A stretch of 22,667 nt of DNA, taken from Euperipatoides rowelli. Lineage: Eukaryota; Onychophora; Udeonychophora; Euonychophora; Peripatopsidae. The stretch lies in assembly GCA_003024985.2 (NCBI GenBank), contig PXIH01S0002051.1; one strand, 5' to 3'. The position numbers and the translations under genes are program-made. Shown here piece by piece: positions 22,201 to 22,667 of this stretch. How positions within the stretch are numbered: the first letter of the stretch is position 1; each line of letters begins with the position of its first letter. Under the pieces are notes generated by a model. That model made no database searches and had not been told where the DNA came from. It worked only from the letters and a program-made list of their open reading frames with translations.

Positions 22201-22329
22201 GATTCACTTTGTCAGTTTGCACTTGTGAATCTTCAGTAGTGGATCTTTGGTAGTCTGTTTGAATGGCAAATTCTTTGGTGGATTTATCCGACAACTTTTC
22301 ACATGATTGACCTTCAACAATTCGCAGCC
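1209..22329 (-). CDS. Giant internal exon of an unidentified very large acidic scaffold-like protein (partial CDS)
   Basis: This single open frame encodes 7,039 complete codons between a consensus acceptor (AG at 22331-22330) and a consensus donor (GTAAGT, 1208-1203). It begins with the last two bases of a split Gly codon (phase 1) and ends with the first two bases of another (phase 2). The protein is rich in Asp, Glu, Asn and Ser, shows no signal peptide or membrane segment, and is probably mostly disordered. In order it has: an N-terminal coiled coil, a poly-Asp run, several families of short repeated motifs, a 14-residue helical repeat (residues 3995-4222, counting from 22351), a Cys cluster near 5359-5371, three Trp motifs (5628-6072), and a basic, coiled-coil C-terminal part. 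I do not recognise the family; a cytoskeletal or membrane-cortex scaffold is only a guess. One ambiguous base (N at 20690, residue 554) does not break the frame. Neither start codon nor stop codon lies in this exon. Confidence 0.93.
1700..2160 (-). other. C-terminal structured-looking segment with two coiled-coil stretches
   Basis: Residues about 6730-6880 are less acidic, with regular helix-forming stretches (TEKLLEDELNSLISERERI and YQTQLEKSYEKIQDRIFKL) on either side of a Pro/Gly/Thr-containing section (RDTPPFTEHTEL, LTYGMGMTD, LPWEKDDPIYPL). A strongly basic tail, KLKRKRIHRK, follows. The complexity and mixed composition suggest this is the part most likely to be conserved and to reveal the family by homology search. 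I did not recognise it. Confidence 0.5.
2603..2650 (-). other. Paired TQT motifs (candidate dynein light chain LC8 sites)
   Basis: Two TQT triplets, in VGTQT (2642-2650) and ASTQT (2603-2611), lie 13 residues apart at about residues 6568 and 6581. LC8 (DYNLL) partners often carry several TQT motifs spaced this way in disordered regions. Related ITQTD (about 14325), AIQTD (about 22255-22267) and QVQTD (about 22211-22225) occur elsewhere in the protein. Confidence 0.45.
3149..3163 (-). other. RVxF-like PP1 docking motif (KTVSW)
   Basis: Residues 6397-6401 read KTVSW, preceded by Arg and followed by Gly-Asn. This fits the general [RK]-x-[VI]-x-[FW] pattern by which regulatory subunits bind protein phosphatase 1. 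It lies in a basic, Ser-rich region with many RRxS/RRxT-type sites (for example RRRTTSSS near 3610-3635). Such motifs are short and occur by chance, so function is inferred only. Confidence 0.4.
4136..5470 (-). repeat. Three WNxWx7Wx[ST]W tryptophan motifs
   Basis: Copies at 5426-5470 (WNQWDIYKDGIWKSW, residues 5628-5642), 4682-4726 (WNTWKAYSGEHWSSW, 5876-5890) and 4136-4180 (WNSWCQMDDGTWNTW, 6058-6072) keep four Trp at identical spacing (1, 4, 12, 15), Asn at 2, a Gly at 9 or 10 and Ser/Thr at 14. With one adjacent extra Trp they account for about 13 of roughly 30 Trp in the whole protein. They are separated by 248 and 182 residues of acidic sequence. I know no named domain with this pattern; it could be a small beta-hairpin or Trp-zipper-like binding module. 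Confidence 0.85.
6239..6277 (-). other. Six-cysteine cluster (C-x2-C-x-C-x2-C-x-C-x-C)
   Basis: Six Cys residues lie within 13 positions (5359, 5362, 5364, 5367, 5369, 5371; CLECACEECMCSC) in a protein that otherwise has few Cys. Metal binding or palmitoylation is possible. The spacing does not match a zinc-finger class I know. The flanks are acidic and neutral, with no obvious second half of a zinc site. Confidence 0.7.
9194..9658 (-). repeat. Triplicated N-[SP]-[IM]-V-K-x-[YF]-[IV]-L-x-x-F-K motif
   Basis: Three 13-residue copies at 9620-9658 (NSIVKMYILEAFK, residue 4232), 9422-9460 (NPMVKKYVLKCFK, residue 4298) and 9194-9232 (NSIVKMFILETFK, residue 4374) directly follow the 14-residue helical repeat. 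Each is preceded by an acidic/Leu-rich lead-in and followed by basic residues. Unit spacing is 66 and 76 residues. A looser relative (NSIKKLVKNVLEKAYN) lies far upstream near 19330-19385. The pattern predicts a short amphipathic helix, plausibly a partner-binding site. Confidence 0.8.
9686..10369 (-). repeat. 14-residue amphipathic helical repeat, about 16 units
   Basis: Residues 3995-4222 fall into tandem 14-residue units with Ala at position 1, Leu/Phe at 5, Ala at 8 and Leu at 11, and charged residues elsewhere; examples are AKEKLEKAKELECS and AEETLQAAEKLEAE. Seven units run without a gap, an eighth carries 8 extra residues (NADEVEKD), seven more follow, then a partial unit ends in LSTLTV. 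Position 1 is Ala in all units but one (Gly). Hydrophobic spacing is 4-3-3-4, which predicts one very long helix, either a coiled coil or a surface-lying amphipathic helix. It differs in period from the 11-residue repeats of perilipins and synucleins. The segment is the only clearly Ala-rich, regular part of the protein. Confidence 0.88.
10889..10972 (-). repeat. 42-bp tandem duplication (14-residue Asn/Glu-rich unit)
   Basis: Two adjacent units, 10931-10972 (NENESNEKVSNEDR) and 10889-10930 (NENESNEKDSNGAK), form a low-complexity Asn/Glu stretch at about residues 3794-3821. The DNA is a simple ATT/TTC-type repeat and looks like slippage-prone sequence. Confidence 0.85.
14161..14316 (-). repeat. 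78-bp tandem duplication encoding two 26-residue units
   Basis: Two adjacent copies, 14161-14238 and 14239-14316, match at about 70 of 78 positions by eye. They encode near-identical 26-residue units containing KEHIEII and NDNRQYEKVE. The in-frame length and high identity mark a recent duplication compared with the other, much more diverged repeats of the protein. Confidence 0.92.
14321..14354 (-). repeat. Exact 17-bp tandem duplication read in two frames
   Basis: The 17-base unit TTGAGTAATTTCTAGTT (plus strand) occurs twice back to back at 14321-14337 and 14338-14354 with no mismatch. Since 17 is not a multiple of three, the two copies are translated in different frames, giving TRNYSK from one and LEITQT from the other. 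The surrounding frame stays open, so a compensating change must have occurred or the duplication arose with another indel. Confidence 0.9.
16028..16444 (-). repeat. Degenerate DGEKE/DGK repeat block
   Basis: Six imperfect units share a core such as VDGEKED, AVDGKISDD, TVDGEKE, MADGKIEVD, MNDERED and VMGDREAEE, each followed by alternating hydrophobic residues (FEVHFV, FELNNV). VDGEKE starts at residues 1972 and 2030, and MNDERE at 2065. The alternating pattern would suit short beta strands separated by acidic turns. The block continues more weakly to about 15600 as Thr/Val/Asp-rich sequence. Confidence 0.55.
17630..18409 (-). repeat. Triplicated P-x-[IF]-K-I-S-[NE]-C-[RM]-S-L motif
   Basis: Three copies of a 14-residue motif occur at 18368-18409 (PPFKISNCMSLVSS), 17981-18022 (PSIKISNCRSLVSS) and 17630-17671 (PSIKISECRSLLCS), that is residues 1315, 1444 and 1561. 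They sit in an acidic, variable background with about 129 and 117 residues between starts. Related flanking text (VNGIHLNK, VNGMGLSK) suggests each motif is the conserved core of a longer degenerate unit of about 120 residues. I know no named domain with this pattern; a short linear binding motif is the likeliest reading. Confidence 0.75.
20098..20610 (-). repeat. Cluster of [YC]S[DE]DSL motifs with basic nuclear-signal-like stretch
   Basis: The six-residue pattern [YC]S[DE]DSL occurs four times in about 170 residues (YSDDSL, CSEDSL, CSEDSL, YSDDSL), with a further NDSL between them. The acidic Ser context fits casein kinase 2-type phosphorylation sites, which is inference. A basic stretch SRKRRKPLS (around 20189-20206, residue about 716) and KKLLRKR (about 20325-20350) lie within the same segment and resemble nuclear localisation or lipid-binding basic patches. 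Confidence 0.6.
21788..21814 (-). repeat. Poly-Asp codon run ((GAT)n microsatellite)
   Basis: Nine consecutive Asp codons (eight GAT and one GAC, seen as ATC/GTC on the plus strand) encode residues 180-188. The run is a trinucleotide microsatellite and could vary in length between individuals without changing the frame. Confidence 0.9.
21975..22090 (-). other. N-terminal coiled-coil segment of the giant protein
   Basis: About 35 residues near positions 88-125 have charged/hydrophobic spacing typical of a helix or short coiled coil (for example NQELIAAQERRIQRLEDD). Upstream (residues 29-47) are two xQTD motifs (AIQTD and QVQTD). This is a structural prediction by eye; no family is implied. 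Confidence 0.5.
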
Positions 22330-22350
22330 CTGAAAATAAAAATAGGTACA
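22330..22350 (-). other. 3' splice site (acceptor) of the giant exon
   Basis: Read on the minus strand, a T-rich tract (TATTTTTATTTTCAG) ends with AG at 22331-22330 and is followed by GGCTGCG of the exon. Frame bookkeeping puts the last intron G in the place of the first base of a Gly codon, so the intron is phase 1. The open frame runs on into the intron as far as a TTG at 22351, but those seven codons are pyrimidine tract and not protein. The preceding exon is not in this window. Confidence 0.85.
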
Positions 22351-22560
22351 AACTATTAAACTATTACTTTTTAAATAAATTTATTCATTATACATTACAT
22401 GATAACAACATTATGATATAACAATTTCTTGATTATACATACAATTGAGTATAAAATTATATATCATACATAGTATATAGTCATCACAGAAAATAATTTC
22501 AGATAAAGCAGGCTAATTCCTAAAAAAAAAACATAATTTGACATGAAAATCCGGCCAAAA
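22351..22560. other. AT-rich intron sequence
   Basis: This is the 3' part of the intron before the giant exon. It is strongly AT-rich with small AT palindromes and no open frame or repeat I can support. Confidence 0.6.
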
Positions 22561-22567
22561 AAAATTT

Positions 22568-22649
22568 TGTCCATTGTCGGATTCGAACCAGCGACAAAGC
22601 GGGCCACCAAAATACCGAGCGGTCGACTTTACCACTCGATTAGGCCCAC
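22568..22649 (-). mobile_element. Degenerate tRNA-like element (tRNA pseudogene or SINE head)
   Basis: On the minus strand an A-box-like stretch (TAATCGAGTGGT) is followed by a perfect B box (GGTTCGAATCC) and, just beyond, a run of eight T (22565 to about 22556) that could stop Pol III. Total span is about 82 nt, as in Ser/Leu-type tRNAs. A functional tRNA is unlikely: the acceptor arms pair at only a few positions, the T stem has a mismatch, and no clean 5-bp anticodon stem forms. It lies in the intron upstream of the giant exon, on the same strand. A tRNA-derived SINE is the favoured reading. Confidence 0.6.
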
Positions 22650-22667
22650 AGACCTACTATTAAATTA

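Noticed and set aside
1209-22329. Assignment to Futsch/MAP1B, ankyrin giant exon or a plakin
   Set aside because: All are known for giant exons, but I see no KKE-type MAP1 repeats, ankyrin, plakin or spectrin signatures.
22331-22351. Start of the protein at the TTG at 22351
   Set aside because: It is not an ATG and lies in the pyrimidine tract of the acceptor; the seven codons before the AG are intron.
22568-22649. Functional tRNA gene
   Set aside because: The acceptor stem, T stem and anticodon stem do not pair properly despite the perfect B box.

Overview
The window looks like nuclear DNA of an AT-rich invertebrate, most likely an arthropod; this is inferred from composition and gene structure, because no marker gene is present. 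Support comes from consensus GT-AG splice signals, a tRNA-derived Pol III-like element, and short palindromic and degenerate repeats in the flanks. There is no bacterial gene layout.

Almost the whole window (1209-22329, minus strand) is one protein-coding exon of about 21.1 kb with 7,039 complete codons and no in-frame stop. It is an internal exon. On its right a 3' splice site (pyrimidine-rich tract ending in CAG, AG at 22331-22330) opens it in phase 1. On its left a perfect GTAAGT donor (1208-1203) closes it in phase 2. The apparent first codon (a TTG at 22351) and the apparent stop (TAA at 1207-1205) both lie in intron sequence. The true start codon is outside the window to the right. The true C-terminus is in a further exon; two weak in-frame candidates lie at 1096-1168 and 800-1010.

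The encoded protein is a giant, acidic, Asn/Ser/Asp/Glu-rich and probably largely disordered polypeptide that I could not assign to a known family. It carries several internal repeat systems. Listed from N to C terminus (right to left in the window) they are: a short coiled coil and a poly-Asp run; a cluster of [YC]S[DE]DSL motifs; three KIS[NE]C[RM]SL motifs; a degenerate DGEKE/DGK repeat block; a 78-bp tandem duplication beside a 17-bp tandem duplication; three LxSVFx[SA][YF]I motifs; a 14-bp-codon Asn-Glu duplication; a striking 14-residue Ala/Leu helical repeat of about 16 units; three NSIVKMYILEAFK-type motifs; a six-cysteine cluster; three WNxWx7Wx[ST]W tryptophan motifs; RVxF-like and TQT docking motifs; and a basic/coiled-coil C-terminal segment that looks like the most structured part. 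The overall picture is a long cytoskeletal or scaffold-type protein with many short binding motifs, but that role is inference.

The left flank (1-1200) holds degenerate repeats, a cluster of inverted repeats, a G-rich quadruplex-prone tract and a 44-nt near-palindrome. The right flank (22330-22667) is intron sequence with a degenerate tRNA-like element on the same strand as the gene. I saw no convincing plus-strand gene.
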